Shown here piece after piece: positions 17,636-26,567 of a stretch of 36,750 bases of DNA. The position numbers and the translations under genes were made by a program. The notes beneath the pieces were generated by a model. It saw only the letters and a program-made list of their open reading frames with translations, did not search any database and was not told the DNA's origin. How positions within the stretch are numbered: the first letter of the stretch is position 1; every line of letters begins with the position of its first letter. The DNA comes from JAZFYD01 sp036443405 (GTDB lineage: Bacteria > Planctomycetota > PLA2): positions 1 to 36,750 of the forward strand of contig JAZFYD010000084.1 of assembly GCA_036443405.1 (NCBI GenBank), read 5' to 3'.

Positions 17636-20600
17636 CGTCCACGCCGCCCCCCAACCCCCAAACCGTCTTGGCCCGCAAACGATTTACCCCCGGCCGCGCC
17701 GTCGCGCTGATCTTTCTGGGCGTGGCGATCGCCGGCGTCCTGTACGTCAGCCGCCACCTGAGCCCGGAAACGCTCGAGATCCAGGTACGCGCTGCGATCG
17801 ACGAGTTGGTGCGCGCGGAGTACGAAATCGACGATGTCGTGCTCGATCCCACCAAGGGGATCGAACTCCGTGGACTCCGGATCTTCTACGACCGAAAGAG
17901 ACGTGACACTGCGATCGAAGCCGAGCGCATCGTGCTGATCGTCAATCACCAAAAGCTGCTTCGCGGCAAGGTCGAGATCACGCAGGTGGATCTCTACGGC
18001 ATTCGAATTCGTCTGCGGCCCGAGGCCGGCGACGTCGACGGAGCACCCTCGCTGCCGGGTATCTTCAATGAACCGTCACCCGACAGCGAACCGATCGACC
18101 TTTCCGCTCTGCCGCTCATCAATGTGCACTCCGGCGTGGCGCCGTCGCGCATCGAACTGCACGGGCTTCCGATGTTCAATCGACGCGAACCCCTCGCGTT
18201 CAACCTCGTGCACGCCCGCGGGCAACCCGACGGCCCCCAGTACAGCGTGCAGGCGCGCGCACAGGGCCGCGGCCTCGCCACCACGTCGATCAGCATCTCG
18301 TTTCAACCGGACGCCGGCATCGCGCAGGGGCTGATCGAACTCCACCGCGTGGAATGGAACGAAGACACTCCGCGCATGTTTCACGCAAAGGCGCGGAAGG
18401 CGCTGAGGCCGCTGCGGTTGCGCGGTGAAGCCTCCGGACGTCTCGAGTTCGTCGTGGACCTGAAGACGCCCAAGCTGCGGTCGATCAACGGCACGGCAAA
18501 GATCACCTCCGTCGAGGGTGACTTCGGGAACGTGCACACCGGCAACCCCGAGGGCTTCCCGTTCCGGTTCGAGGAGGGAAGCGCCGAGGTGAAGGTGTCG
18601 CTGGACGGACTTTCGGTCAGCAACATCAACGGCGTGTTCATGAGCCGCAACGGCCAGCGCGGCCCGATCACGGCCGACTACCGCACGGCGTTCCTGGGCG
18701 GAGACGGAGAAAACGGCAGCGAGGTCGACCTGCGGTTTCGTGCGGAGAACCTGCACGTCTCGGTCGAGGATCTGCGTCTGTTGCTCCCGCAATCGATCGT
18801 CGACGTCGTCATCGAGAAGTACCTGCCCGCGGGTACGTTCGCGATCGACCTGAAACTCAAGAACCGGCCCGATACCGGCGAGCATGTGTGGGCGACGCTT
18901 GACATGACCGACGGGCAGTTCGAGTACGCCGGACGCCTCGACCGCTACACCGGCAAACGGTTTGGATTCCGCTACCCACTGCAACGATGCAAGGCACACA
19001 TCGTCGCGGAAACCGGCATCCCCACCGAACACGGGCTCGCCGATGTCATCACGCTCACGGACATCGAGGGGTTCCACCCGATCCGGGGTGCGAAAACGGG
19101 AGGCCCAAAGGACGTGCGAATCACGGCCTCGGGGAAGATCGTCGCGTACAGCGAGCACGAAGGCGCCCCCGAGGACGTCGAGATCCATGTGCGTGTGCAC
19201 GACCTACCCATCGACGACGATCTGGCGTTGGCCTTCGCGTCCTCCGCTTCGGGAGTGCCGTATCGTGACTTCGAGCTCACCGGCTCAGCCGAGCATGTAC
19301 ACCTCGCGATCACGGCCGACGCGTTCGTATCTCCCAAAACGGACGTGAACTACGAAATCCAGCTGAAGGACTGCACACTCGCCTACAAACGCTTTCCGGT
19401 CCACCTCGACGGGCTGTCCGTCCGCGTCCGGGAGCACGCCGTGCACGCTCCCGGCGGGAGAGAAGAACGCCGCATCATCAAGATCGAGGACCTGAAGGGC
19501 CGCCTTCGCGACGGCGGAACCGCGTCCGGTTCCGGCCACGTCCTGCAGGTCGACGGGGAAACCCGCGAGATTGACATCAAGATCAACTGCGATGCGATGA
19601 AGTTGGGGGAGGACATGCGCGCGGCGTTCGGCGCCGTGGAGATGCTCGACGGCTCCGGCGCGGATCTCTGGGATCGCATCCAACCCGAAGGCGTCGTGCG
19701 CGGCGAGGTGCGCTTAAAGACCGGTCTCGAGGTGGAAGCGGACATTCATCTCGACGGTCACGTACGCATCAAGGGTGTGAGCGGGATTCCGCTGCCGATC
19801 GAACGGCTCGAGGGCTTGCTGCTCTACCGCACCGCCGGGATCCAGTTCAAGGACATCCGCGGTTTCATCGGCGAGAGCGAGATCCACGCCGCCGGCCACG
19901 TGCTTGCGGGCGGCGCGGTGGACCTGCGCGCGGGCATGCACCGCCTCGCACTCGACAATCGCTTCCGCGACGTCTGCAAGGAGGTCAGCCCGGCGATTCT
20001 CGATATCCTCGACGAACACGGCATCGAGGCGCGCTCGGTCTTCGACGGCACGCTCCGTTTGAGGCGCGCGCCGGGGGACAAACCGTTGAGCCTCATGATG
20101 GAGGCGACCAACATCGAGGTCTTCGCGAACCGCCGTGACCTGCCCGTGCGCCTGCGCGGGGGTCCAATCACGATCGAACAGGACCTCATCCTGATGCGCG
20201 ACCTGCGCCTCGACGTCGGCGATGCGCGACTCCAGCTGAGTGAAGGCAGCCTCGCGCTCGGTGCCGGCAAGGGCGGCCGCCTCAAGTTCCAGGCCCGGGA
20301 CTTGAAACCGAAGGAACACCTCGCGGAGTTTTTGGGTGACGACATCGAAGATGTGCTCGGCCCCAACCTGCGCGTCGATCTCGACGACTTCGAAATTCAG
20401 CTCAATCGCGCGGACGGGAGCATCGTGCTCTTGGGCGACGGTCATCTGCGACGCGCCGAAGAGCAGAAGGAACCGGGCAAGCCGCTGGCGCCGACCGGCG
20501 CGTTCCGATTCGCGACGTTGCGGGTCACACCAGGCCGCGAAGATGAGCCCGTGCGGTTTTCCGGTCTCGTGCGTTTGCGGGAGATCAACGCCAACCTTCC

Positions 20601-21453
20601 GATCTCGCTCGAGAACCTGAGCGGCACGCTGTTGATTGGCGACGGCCGCACGCTCGACAACGGAATCGCGATTCGCGGTGCGATCCAGGAAGGCTCGGGA
20701 AAGCTGTTCGGGCGCCACTTCAACAGGATCTCGTTCAATCTCGACTACGACCCCGCCTACCTCCGCCTCGAGGGCATCGACGGCACGCTGTACAAGGGGT
20801 CGCTGCGCGGCAACGTGGAGGTGTTCCTGAGCGAACCCACCGCCTTCGAGGTCGCGCTGCGGGCCGACGACGTCGACCTCGCCGAGTTCCTCAAACAATC
20901 GATGGGCCGCAGCTCGTTCAAGGGCAAGGTGGACGCCGCCATCAACCTGCGCTCCCCCAGCGGCGCGACGCAACACATGGCCGGGCGCGGGGAACTTCGA
21001 ATCAGCGACGGTGAACTGATGTCGATCCCCGGGCTGCGCGGTTTGCTGTCCGTGCTCGGGAGCGCCGGCGGCAGCAGCACCCACTTCAAGAACATGGAGA
21101 TCGACTACCGCGTCGAAGGCGAGTTCATCCGGCTCGACCGCTTCCGTCTCTTTGATGCAACGAGCGACATCTACGGCAAGGGATCCGCGACGATTTTCGG
21201 CGACCTCGACCTGGTGGTCTACCCGCAGGTCAACAAGATGCTCGACCTTCCCCGGTTCCTGAACATCCCGGTGCTCTCCACGATCCGCGACCTCTTCCAC
21301 AAGACCGTGCTGGAGATCCGGGTCGGCGGAACCGTCGGCTCCCCGCGAGTGATCACCGACTTGTTGCCGCTGCCCGATGGGCGCCCGCGGCACTTCGTCG
21401 AGTCCGGCCATGCGGGTGCCGCCGAGCGCGTGCGCCTGAAGCTGATCCCCTAG
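17593..21453 (+). CDS. AsmA/TamB-like envelope protein
   Basis: Very large (up to 1286 residues) inner-membrane-anchored periplasmic protein. A basic segment and one transmembrane helix (AVALIFLGVAIAGVLYV, about 37-53) are followed by more than 1100 residues of beta-rich repeats. The AsmA-like C-terminal region is recognisable: GTLYKGSLRGNVEVFL, LRADDVDLAEFLKQ, FKGKVDAAINLRSPSG, GRGELRISDGELMSIPGLRGLLSVLG, FRLFDATSDIYGKGSATIFGDLDLVVYPQ, ending GGTVGSPRVITDLLPL. Proteins of this type (AsmA, YhdP, TamB, YdbH) form grooves that carry phospholipid toward the outer membrane; which subtype this is cannot be said. The start is uncertain: TTG 17593, or TTG 17668 (MARKRFTPGR...), which puts the helix nearer the N-terminus and avoids the direct repeat. 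Confidence 0.82.
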   Translation: MELVVGLTADAVGASSTPPPNPQTVLARKRFTPGRAVALIFLGVAIAGVLYVSRHLSPETLEIQVRAAIDELVRAEYEIDDVVLDPTKGIELRGLRIFYDRKRRDTAIEAERIVLIVNHQKLLRGKVEITQVDLYGIRIRLRPEAGDVDGAPSLPGIFNEPSPDSEPIDLSALPLINVHSGVAPSRIELHGLPMFNRREPLAFNLVHARGQPDGPQYSVQARAQGRGLATTSISISFQPDAGIAQGLIELHRVEWNEDTPRMFHAKARKALRPLRLRGEASGRLEFVVDLKTPKLRSINGTAKITSVEGDFGNVHTGNPEGFPFRFEEGSAEVKVSLDGLSVSNINGVFMSRNGQRGPITADYRTAFLGGDGENGSEVDLRFRAENLHVSVEDLRLLLPQSIVDVVIEKYLPAGTFAIDLKLKNRPDTGEHVWATLDMTDGQFEYAGRLDRYTGKRFGFRYPLQRCKAHIVAETGIPTEHGLADVITLTDIEGFHPIRGAKTGGPKDVRITASGKIVAYSEHEGAPEDVEIHVRVHDLPIDDDLALAFASSASGVPYRDFELTGSAEHVHLAITADAFVSPKTDVNYEIQLKDCTLAYKRFPVHLDGLSVRVREHAVHAPGGREERRIIKIEDLKGRLRDGGTASGSGHVLQVDGETREIDIKINCDAMKLGEDMRAAFGAVEMLDGSGADLWDRIQPEGVVRGEVRLKTGLEVEADIHLDGHVRIKGVSGIPLPIERLEGLLLYRTAGIQFKDIRGFIGESEIHAAGHVLAGGAVDLRAGMHRLALDNRFRDVCKEVSPAILDILDEHGIEARSVFDGTLRLRRAPGDKPLSLMMEATNIEVFANRRDLPVRLRGGPITIEQDLILMRDLRLDVGDARLQLSEGSLALGAGKGGRLKFQARDLKPKEHLAEFLGDDIEDVLGPNLRVDLDDFEIQLNRADGSIVLLGDGHLRRAEEQKEPGKPLAPTGAFRFATLRVTPGREDEPVRFSGLVRLREINANLPISLENLSGTLLIGDGRTLDNGIAIRGAIQEGSGKLFGRHFNRISFNLDYDPAYLRLEGIDGTLYKGSLRGNVEVFLSEPTAFEVALRADDVDLAEFLKQSMGRSSFKGKVDAAINLRSPSGATQHMAGRGELRISDGELMSIPGLRGLLSVLGSAGGSSTHFKNMEIDYRVEGEFIRLDRFRLFDATSDIYGKGSATIFGDLDLVVYPQVNKMLDLPRFLNIPVLSTIRDLFHKTVLEIRVGGTVGSPRVITDLLPLPDGRPRHFVESGHAGAAERVRLKLIP

Positions 21454-21601
21454 CCCGAATTATTCACAAGGCGAGCGTTCTGGACGGCCCAGAAGACGAT
21501 GGTGCGAACTCTTGAACGGGCGGTCGCGCGCGCAGAACGGGCTGTTTCTCCAAACCGTGCGGAGCGTCGCGCCCGACTCGTGAATAACTCGGCCTAGCGG
21601 G
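21446..21601. repeat. 156-bp segment with 22-nt imperfect terminal inverted repeats
   Basis: The left arm 21446-21467 and the reverse complement of the right arm 21580-21601 agree at 18 of 22 positions; the shared core is CCGARTTATTCAC next to CTAG. The left arm contains the stop codon of the AsmA-like gene. The 112 nt between arms hold no gene. This looks like a miniature inverted-repeat element or a remnant of an insertion, but no target-site duplication is obvious. Confidence 0.5.
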
Positions 21602-21644
21602 AGGACGCGCGTTTCCGGCTCGCCCAATCCGCAACCCCCCGCCC

Positions 21645-21650
21645 TATAAT
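21645..21650 (+). promoter_or_regulatory. Perfect -10 box TATAAT of manC
   Basis: A consensus TATAAT lies 7 nt before TTG 21658, the start of manC. The surrounding sequence is GC-rich and there is no SD. The expected transcript start coincides with the TTG, so the message is probably leaderless. Confidence 0.55.
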
Positions 21651-21657
21651 CGGCCCC

Positions 21658-22725
21658 TTGAGCACTCACGTCGTCATCATCGCGGGAGGCGCCGGCACTC
21701 GATTCTGGCCGGCCGGGCGCCGTGCGCGGCCGAAACAACTTCTGCCGGTTGCGAGCCAAAAAACGCTGCTGGCGGACACGGTGGATCGCTGCGCGGGCCT
21801 TGCGCCGCCCGAACAGACGTATGTGGTGACGAACGAAGTGCAGCGCGAAGCCACGGTGAAGGAGTGCTCGACGCTGCCCGAGGGCAACATCCTCGCCGAG
21901 CCGCACATGCGCAACACCGCCGCGGCCATCGGCCTCGCCGCGATCGAGGTCGTTCGTCGCGACCCGGATGCGGTGATGGTCGTTCTGCCGGCGGACCACG
22001 TGATTCGCCCGCGCGAGCGGTTTGTCTCGATCTTCTCGGCGGCCGCCGAACGCGCCGCGGCGACGGATGTCTTGCTGACGGTCGGCATCGAGCCCACGGG
22101 ACCGGCGACCGGGTACGGCTACATCGAAGCCGGTGACGTGGCGGCCGAGGTCGCGGGTCACCGTGCGCACACCGTGAAGAGCTTCAAGGAAAAACCCGAT
22201 GCCGCGACGGCGGCCGGCTTTCTGAAGGCGGGCGGGTATTTCTGGAACGCGGGCACATTCGTGTGGAAAGCCTCCGCGATCCTTTCGGCGTTCGAGGAAC
22301 ACCTTCCCGGGCACCACGCGATCCTGCAAAAGATCGACGCGGCCGGCGGCGGCAGCCCCGACCCGGATCTCTATGCCACGTTCGAGAACGTGCCCATCGA
22401 CATCGGCGTGATGGAACGCGCCCAAAACGTCGAAGTGATCCCCGCCGATTTCGAATGGGACGACGCGGGTTCGTGGCTGGCGCTTTCCCGGCTGAACGAA
22501 AAGGACGCACAAGGCAACGTCGTGCGCGGCGACCACCTGGGACTCGACACGCACAACTGCATCGTGGTCAGCGGGGAGGATCACCTGATCGCCACCATCG
22601 GCCTCGACGACTTCGTGATCGTGCACACCAAGGACGCCACGCTGATCTGCCCCAAGGGCCGCGCCGAGGAGGTCCGCGACATGGTCGCGCGCCTCAAGGA
22701 ACACGGCCGCCAGGATTTGACGTGA
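21658..22725 (+). CDS. manC: Mannose-1-phosphate guanylyltransferase
   Basis: Makes GDP-mannose from GTP and mannose 1-phosphate, for polysaccharide or LPS sugars. The 355-residue protein has the nucleotidyltransferase loop VVIIAGGAGTRFWPAGRRARPKQLLP, then AEPHMRNTAAAIGLAA, VMVVLPADHVI, TGYGYIEAGD, VKSFKEKPDAATAAGFL, YFWNAGTFVWKAS and FEWDDAGSWLAL, all typical of this family; it lacks the extra isomerase domain of bifunctional enzymes. The TTG start follows a TATAAT by 7 nt. The end overlaps ruvX by 4 nt. Confidence 0.94.
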   Translation: MSTHVVIIAGGAGTRFWPAGRRARPKQLLPVASQKTLLADTVDRCAGLAPPEQTYVVTNEVQREATVKECSTLPEGNILAEPHMRNTAAAIGLAAIEVVRRDPDAVMVVLPADHVIRPRERFVSIFSAAAERAAATDVLLTVGIEPTGPATGYGYIEAGDVAAEVAGHRAHTVKSFKEKPDAATAAGFLKAGGYFWNAGTFVWKASAILSAFEEHLPGHHAILQKIDAAGGGSPDPDLYATFENVPIDIGVMERAQNVEVIPADFEWDDAGSWLALSRLNEKDAQGNVVRGDHLGLDTHNCIVVSGEDHLIATIGLDDFVIVHTKDATLICPKGRAEEVRDMVARLKEHGRQDLT

Positions 22726-23159
22726 CCCTCCAACCGGTCGTCGTCGCGCTGGACTACGGTCGCAAGCGCATCGGCATCGCGGTCTCGTCGCCTCTGGGCA
22801 CCGTGCACCCGCGGCCGCGGCTCGACCGCCGGACCCTCGAGCAGGATCTAGGCGCGCTTCGCGAACTGGTGTTGGATGCCAACGCGTCAGAAGCGGTCCT
22901 CGGCCTCCCCCACAACATGGACGGGACCATTTCCGCGATGGAGCGCGAGGTGCGTGAATTCGCGAAGAAACTCGCCGCCACGTGCGATCTGCCGGTGTTC
23001 GGCGTCGACGAACGGCTGACCAGCGCGGAGGCCGACGACCGGTTGAAAGAGCTCGAACTCGACGGCCGGGAGCGAAAGCGGCGCATCGACAGCACCGCCG
23101 CCTGTATCGTGTTGGAGGAATACAAAAACGCCGCAGGGACCGCCGAACGGCTGGCCTGA
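22722..23159 (+). CDS. ruvX: Putative pre-16S rRNA nuclease / Holliday junction resolvase-like RuvX (YqgF)
   Basis: RNase H-fold protein thought to mature the 5' end of 16S rRNA. In 145 residues: VVVALDYGRKRIGIAVS (first Asp), LVLDANASEAVLGLPHNMDG, FAKKLAATCDLPVFGVDERLTSAEADDRL and the final Asp in RRIDSTAACIVLEEY, all in family spacing. The start is GTG 22722 within GTGA, overlapping the manC stop by 4 nt, so the two are coupled. Confidence 0.93.
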   Translation: MTLQPVVVALDYGRKRIGIAVSSPLGTVHPRPRLDRRTLEQDLGALRELVLDANASEAVLGLPHNMDGTISAMEREVREFAKKLAATCDLPVFGVDERLTSAEADDRLKELELDGRERKRRIDSTAACIVLEEYKNAAGTAERLA

Positions 23160-23174
23160 GGCGGGAGGAACGCC

Positions 23175-23810
23175 ATGCGACTCGGAACCATCGCCCTCTT
23201 GACCGCGATCGGTCTGGCCACGTGGGCCGCGTCCGCCGACGAGAAGTCGGACTTGGAAGCCAAGATCCGCGACCTGGAAACCCAAGCCGCGAAGCTGCTC
23301 GAGGACGGCCGCACCGAAGCCGCGTTGGAGTGTGTGATCGAAGCGCAGAAGTTGCGCGATCGCGCCGAAGCCCTCAACAGGGCGAAAAAGGCGGCCAGAG
23401 CAAAAGACGCGGCGCCGGCCAAGAGCGCTGCGCGGAAGCCCGAACCGAAACAACCGAAACCAAATCCGCGGATGGGATCGCCCAGGGAGCAAAGTGCCTC
23501 CGGGCTGGCGCGAAAACACCTTCGCCAGGCTCAGGAAGCTCTTGAAACGCAGCAACCGCGGGTCGCGATCGAGCACGGTCACGCGGCGATGGCGAACCTC
23601 GGTCGGTGGGAGAAGGAACTCCACGTGCGGGAAAATCGCCTCAAGCTGGCGATGAAACGCGCCGAAACGGGCGGTAACGGACAAGCCGAGGCCGCCGAGC
23701 GCCGCCTGATGGAGCGCTTGGAACGCCTAGAAGTGCAGGTCCGAAAGCTGCGGGAAGCCCTGAAAAGCCAGGTGGCCCAAAAACCCAGGAGACCGGCGGG
23801 TCCGCAGTAG
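23175..23810 (+). CDS. Exported coiled-coil protein of unknown function
   Basis: A 211-residue protein with a signal peptide (MRLGTIALLTAIGLATWAAS, probable cleavage after AASA). Two helical stretches, about 20-75 (ADEKSDLEAKIRDLETQAAKLLEDG...) and 160-200 (AERRLMERLERLEVQVRKLREALKSQ), have heptad-like spacing of leucines and charged residues. A Lys/Pro/Ala-rich linker separates them, and a middle part (ASGLARKHLRQAQEALETQQPRVAIEHGHAAMANLGRWEKEL) resembles a TPR-like helical hairpin. A GGGAGG precedes ATG 23175 by 8 nt. Located 15 nt after ruvX. No family recognised; probably periplasmic. Confidence 0.7.
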   Translation: MRLGTIALLTAIGLATWAASADEKSDLEAKIRDLETQAAKLLEDGRTEAALECVIEAQKLRDRAEALNRAKKAARAKDAAPAKSAARKPEPKQPKPNPRMGSPREQSASGLARKHLRQAQEALETQQPRVAIEHGHAAMANLGRWEKELHVRENRLKLAMKRAETGGNGQAEAAERRLMERLERLEVQVRKLREALKSQVAQKPRRPAGPQ

Positions 23811-23848
23811 CGCGATTCCTGAAATCCCCGATTCCGCGGCTCGCGCTT

Positions 23849-23863
23849 CGGGTCTCCGACCCG
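23849..23863. other. CGGGTC/GACCCG hairpin after the coiled-coil gene
   Basis: A perfect 6-bp GC stem with a 3-nt loop, 39 nt after the stop of the upstream gene and 40 nt before the rpsO -10-like box. It has no T-run, so it may be a Rho-dependent or processing site rather than an intrinsic terminator. Confidence 0.4.
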
Positions 23864-23901
23864 TCGCGGCCCCAAACGGGCAAAGCGCTTCTACCGCCTG
23901 C

Positions 23902-23907
23902 TATATT
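23902..23907 (+). promoter_or_regulatory. Possible -10 element of rpsO-pnp (TATATT)
   Basis: TATATT matches the -10 consensus at five of six bases in otherwise GC-rich sequence, and would give a leader of about 90 nt before rpsO. No good -35 is seen 16-18 nt upstream. The leader holds a CCGCG/CGCGG hairpin near 23937-23952 and an AAAGGA SD-like site near 23987, and would be the place for S15 autoregulation. Confidence 0.4.
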
Positions 23908-24001
23908 GCCTCCTTTTAATACTCCGCCCTCCGGTTCCGCGGCCCGTCGCGGCCCACGGCCACTGGAAGGTTGGAATGCTCTGAAAGGACGACCCCGCGA
24001 C

Positions 24002-24256
24002 ATGAACAAGCAAGAAGTCATCGGTCAGTACAAGACGCACGACACGGACACGGGTTCCCCGGAAGTCCAGGTCGCGATCCTGACCGGCAAAATCAGCCAT
24101 CTCACCGAGCATCTGAAGATGCACAAGAAAGATCATGCCTCCCGGCGCGGGCTGCTGATGATGGTTGGAAAACGCGCAAGTCTACTGAAGTACTTGCAGA
24201 AGAAGGATTGGACCCGCTACCAGGACATCATTAAGGCCCTGGGAATCCGCCGGTAG
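24002..24256 (+). CDS. rpsO: 30S ribosomal protein S15
   Basis: Primary 16S rRNA-binding protein of the small-subunit platform. In 84 residues it shows the full S15 pattern: DTGSPEVQVAILTGKISHLTEHLKMHKKDHASRRGLLMMVGKRASLLKYLQKKD..., with the RNA-contacting HKKDHASRRGL stretch and the C-terminal Y...I..LGIRR. It is a little shorter than E. coli S15 (89). The ATG at 24002 is the first in frame at the right length. The pairing with pnp 31 nt downstream is the conserved rpsO-pnp operon. Confidence 0.98.
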   Translation: MNKQEVIGQYKTHDTDTGSPEVQVAILTGKISHLTEHLKMHKKDHASRRGLLMMVGKRASLLKYLQKKDWTRYQDIIKALGIRR

Positions 24257-24287
24257 AGGAAAGTTGTAGAGGAAAACGGAGAGTAAT

Positions 24288-26540
24288 TTGTCTGTTAACA
24301 AGTCTGTAGAGATCGGCGGTAAGTCGATCTCGATCGAGGTAGGTCGCATGGCCAACCTCTCCCAGGGAGCCGCCGTCGTTTCAATCGGCGACACGATGGT
24401 CTTAGTGACCTCGAACTCCTCGGATCCCCGCCCTGGAATCGATTTCTTCCCCCTGACAATCGATTACCGGGAGAAAACCTACGCCGCGGGCAAGATCCCC
24501 GGCGGATTCTTCAAGCGTGAGGCGCGCCCGACCGAGAAGGAAGTTCTCGCGTGCCGCGCCATCGACCGCCCCATTCGTCCGATGTTCCCCGATGGGTACA
24601 AGGACGAGGTGCAGGTCCTGTGCAACGTGCTGAGCTGGGACGGTGAAAACAACACCGACGTGCTCGCCGGCATTGGCGCTTCCATGTCCATGATGCTGAG
24701 CCCGATTCCGCTACTCGGCCCGCTCGCGTGGGTCCGTGTCGCTTACATCGACGATCAGCTCGTGGTGTTCCCCGACCATCAGAAGATGGGCGAGAGCAAG
24801 CTCGACTTGCTGGTCGCGGGTAGCAAGGAGTCGATCACCATGGTCGAGGCCGGCGCCAAAGAGGTGTCGGAATCGCTCATCTTGGACGCCCTTGCGATGG
24901 CCCACGAGGCAATCGGCAAGCTCTGCGACCTGCAGACCGAGGTCATCCAGGCCCTGGGTGTCACGCCCGGACGCGAGACATACCAGTCCGCGCCGGCGGA
25001 GTTCCCGGAACTGGTCGGCAAGGTCAGCGAGGTCTGCAAGACCGAGATCAAGTCCAACATCGTCAAGCCGACCAAACCTGCGCGCCAGAAGGTGCTCAAG
25101 GAGGTTCGCGAAAAGGTCCTTGCGGCGCTTGCCGATCTCGAGGAAACGGGCGAAGAGGGCAAGTACCCGGTCAAGGCCGTCAAGAACGCCTTCAAGGAAG
25201 TCTGCAACGACGTGCTGCGCGAACTCGTGTTCGAGGGTACCCGGGTGGACGGCCGCAAACCGGCCGAGATTCGCGACATCACGTGCGAGGTCGGCGTGCT
25301 CCCGCGCGCCCACGGCTCCGCGCTGTTTACCCGCGGAGAGACGCAAGCGCTGGTCACTTCGACCCTCGGCACCGGGCTCGACGAGCAGATGATCGACGGG
25401 TTGGGAGACACGTTCAAACGGAACTTCTACCTGCACTACAACTTCCCGCCGTTCTGCGTCGGTGAAGTTCGGCCCGTGCGCGGCACGAGCCGTCGCGAGA
25501 TCGGTCACGGCAACCTGGCCGAGCGCTCGATCATTCCGGTGATTCCGGACGACGAGAAGTTCCCCTACACGCTGCGCATCGTGAGCGACATCCTGATGAG
25601 CAACGGCTCATCCTCGATGGCGAGCGTGTGCGGCGGGACGCTGTCCATGCTCGACGCGGGAATCAAGATCAAGGCGCCGGTCGCCGGAATCGCGATGGGC
25701 CTCATCTCCGATGGTGAGCGTCACGTCGTGCTGTCCGACATCCTCGGCGACGAGGATCACTCGGGCGACATGGACTTCAAAGTGACGGGCACGCCGGAAG
25801 GCATCACCGCGCTTCAGATGGACATCAAGATCAAGGGCACGCCCCGCAAGTTGCTGGAGCAGGCTCTCGAACAGGCCCACGCGGGCCGGATGCACATCCT
25901 GGGCGAAATGAAGAAGGCGTTGGATGCGCCGCGGGACGACTACAGCCCGCACGCACCGCGCATCACCCAGATGATGGTGCCGGTCGAGAAGATCGGCATG
26001 GTGATTGGCCCTGGCGGTAAGAACATCCGTCAGATCCAGGAAGAGACCAAGACGACCATTCAGATCGTCGACGACGGCACGGTGAAGATCTTTGCCCCCA
26101 CCGGCGACGGCGCAGAACGCGCCAAGCAGTGGATCGAGGACCTCACGGCGACCGCCGAGATCGGCAAAATCTACGAGGGCCCGGTCGTGCAGATGCGCGA
26201 CTTCGGTGTCTTCGTTCAGATCCTGCCCAATCAGGACGGTCTGATTCACGTTTCCGAATTGGCGGACGGCTACGTCGATCGCCCCGAGGACGTCGTGAAA
26301 CAGGGCGAGATGGTCAAGGCCAAGTGCATCGCCATCGACGACACCGGCAAGATCAAGCTCAGCCGTCGCGCGGTCCTCATGGAGGAGCGCGGCGAGGAGT
26401 ACATCCCGCCCGCACCGCCCAGCGGTGGACGCGGACGCGGAGGTGATCGTGGCGGTCGCGGCGGACGCGACGGTGGACGCGGAGGCGACCGAGGTCGCGG
26501 ACGCGGAGGCCGGGACGGCGATCGCGGCGGACGGCGCTAA
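24288..26540 (+). CDS. pnp: Polyribonucleotide nucleotidyltransferase (PNPase)
   Basis: Phosphorolytic 3'-5' exoribonuclease of mRNA decay. Domain order in 750 residues: RNase PH 1 (about 12-145, with FFKREARPTEKEVLACRAIDRPIRPMF), helical domain, RNase PH 2 (about 320-460, GTRVDGRKPAEIR, ALFTRGETQALVT, GDEDHSGDMDFKVTGT), KH (VGMVIGPGGKNIRQIQEET, about 565-585), S1 (KIYEGPVVQMRDFGVFVQI, GLIHVSEL), then a 45-residue tail almost entirely of Gly, Arg and Asp in RGG-like repeats. The start is TTG 24288, with GGAGAG 4-5 nt upstream. The gene is followed by a strong intrinsic terminator. Confidence 0.97.
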   Translation: MSVNKSVEIGGKSISIEVGRMANLSQGAAVVSIGDTMVLVTSNSSDPRPGIDFFPLTIDYREKTYAAGKIPGGFFKREARPTEKEVLACRAIDRPIRPMFPDGYKDEVQVLCNVLSWDGENNTDVLAGIGASMSMMLSPIPLLGPLAWVRVAYIDDQLVVFPDHQKMGESKLDLLVAGSKESITMVEAGAKEVSESLILDALAMAHEAIGKLCDLQTEVIQALGVTPGRETYQSAPAEFPELVGKVSEVCKTEIKSNIVKPTKPARQKVLKEVREKVLAALADLEETGEEGKYPVKAVKNAFKEVCNDVLRELVFEGTRVDGRKPAEIRDITCEVGVLPRAHGSALFTRGETQALVTSTLGTGLDEQMIDGLGDTFKRNFYLHYNFPPFCVGEVRPVRGTSRREIGHGNLAERSIIPVIPDDEKFPYTLRIVSDILMSNGSSSMASVCGGTLSMLDAGIKIKAPVAGIAMGLISDGERHVVLSDILGDEDHSGDMDFKVTGTPEGITALQMDIKIKGTPRKLLEQALEQAHAGRMHILGEMKKALDAPRDDYSPHAPRITQMMVPVEKIGMVIGPGGKNIRQIQEETKTTIQIVDDGTVKIFAPTGDGAERAKQWIEDLTATAEIGKIYEGPVVQMRDFGVFVQILPNQDGLIHVSELADGYVDRPEDVVKQGEMVKAKCIAIDDTGKIKLSRRAVLMEERGEEYIPPAPPSGGRGRGGDRGGRGGRDGGRGGDRGRGRGGRDGDRGGRR

Positions 26541-26567
26541 GAAAACGCTTTCCCAAACGAAACGGCA

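Noticed and set aside
18076..21411. Long minus-strand frames (18076-19200, 19714-21411) opposite the AsmA-like gene
   Set aside because: Mirror codon composition of the plus-strand gene, no recognisable motif, no start signal.
21460..22704. 414-codon minus-strand frame opposite manC
   Set aside because: Shadow of manC, which has clear family motifs.
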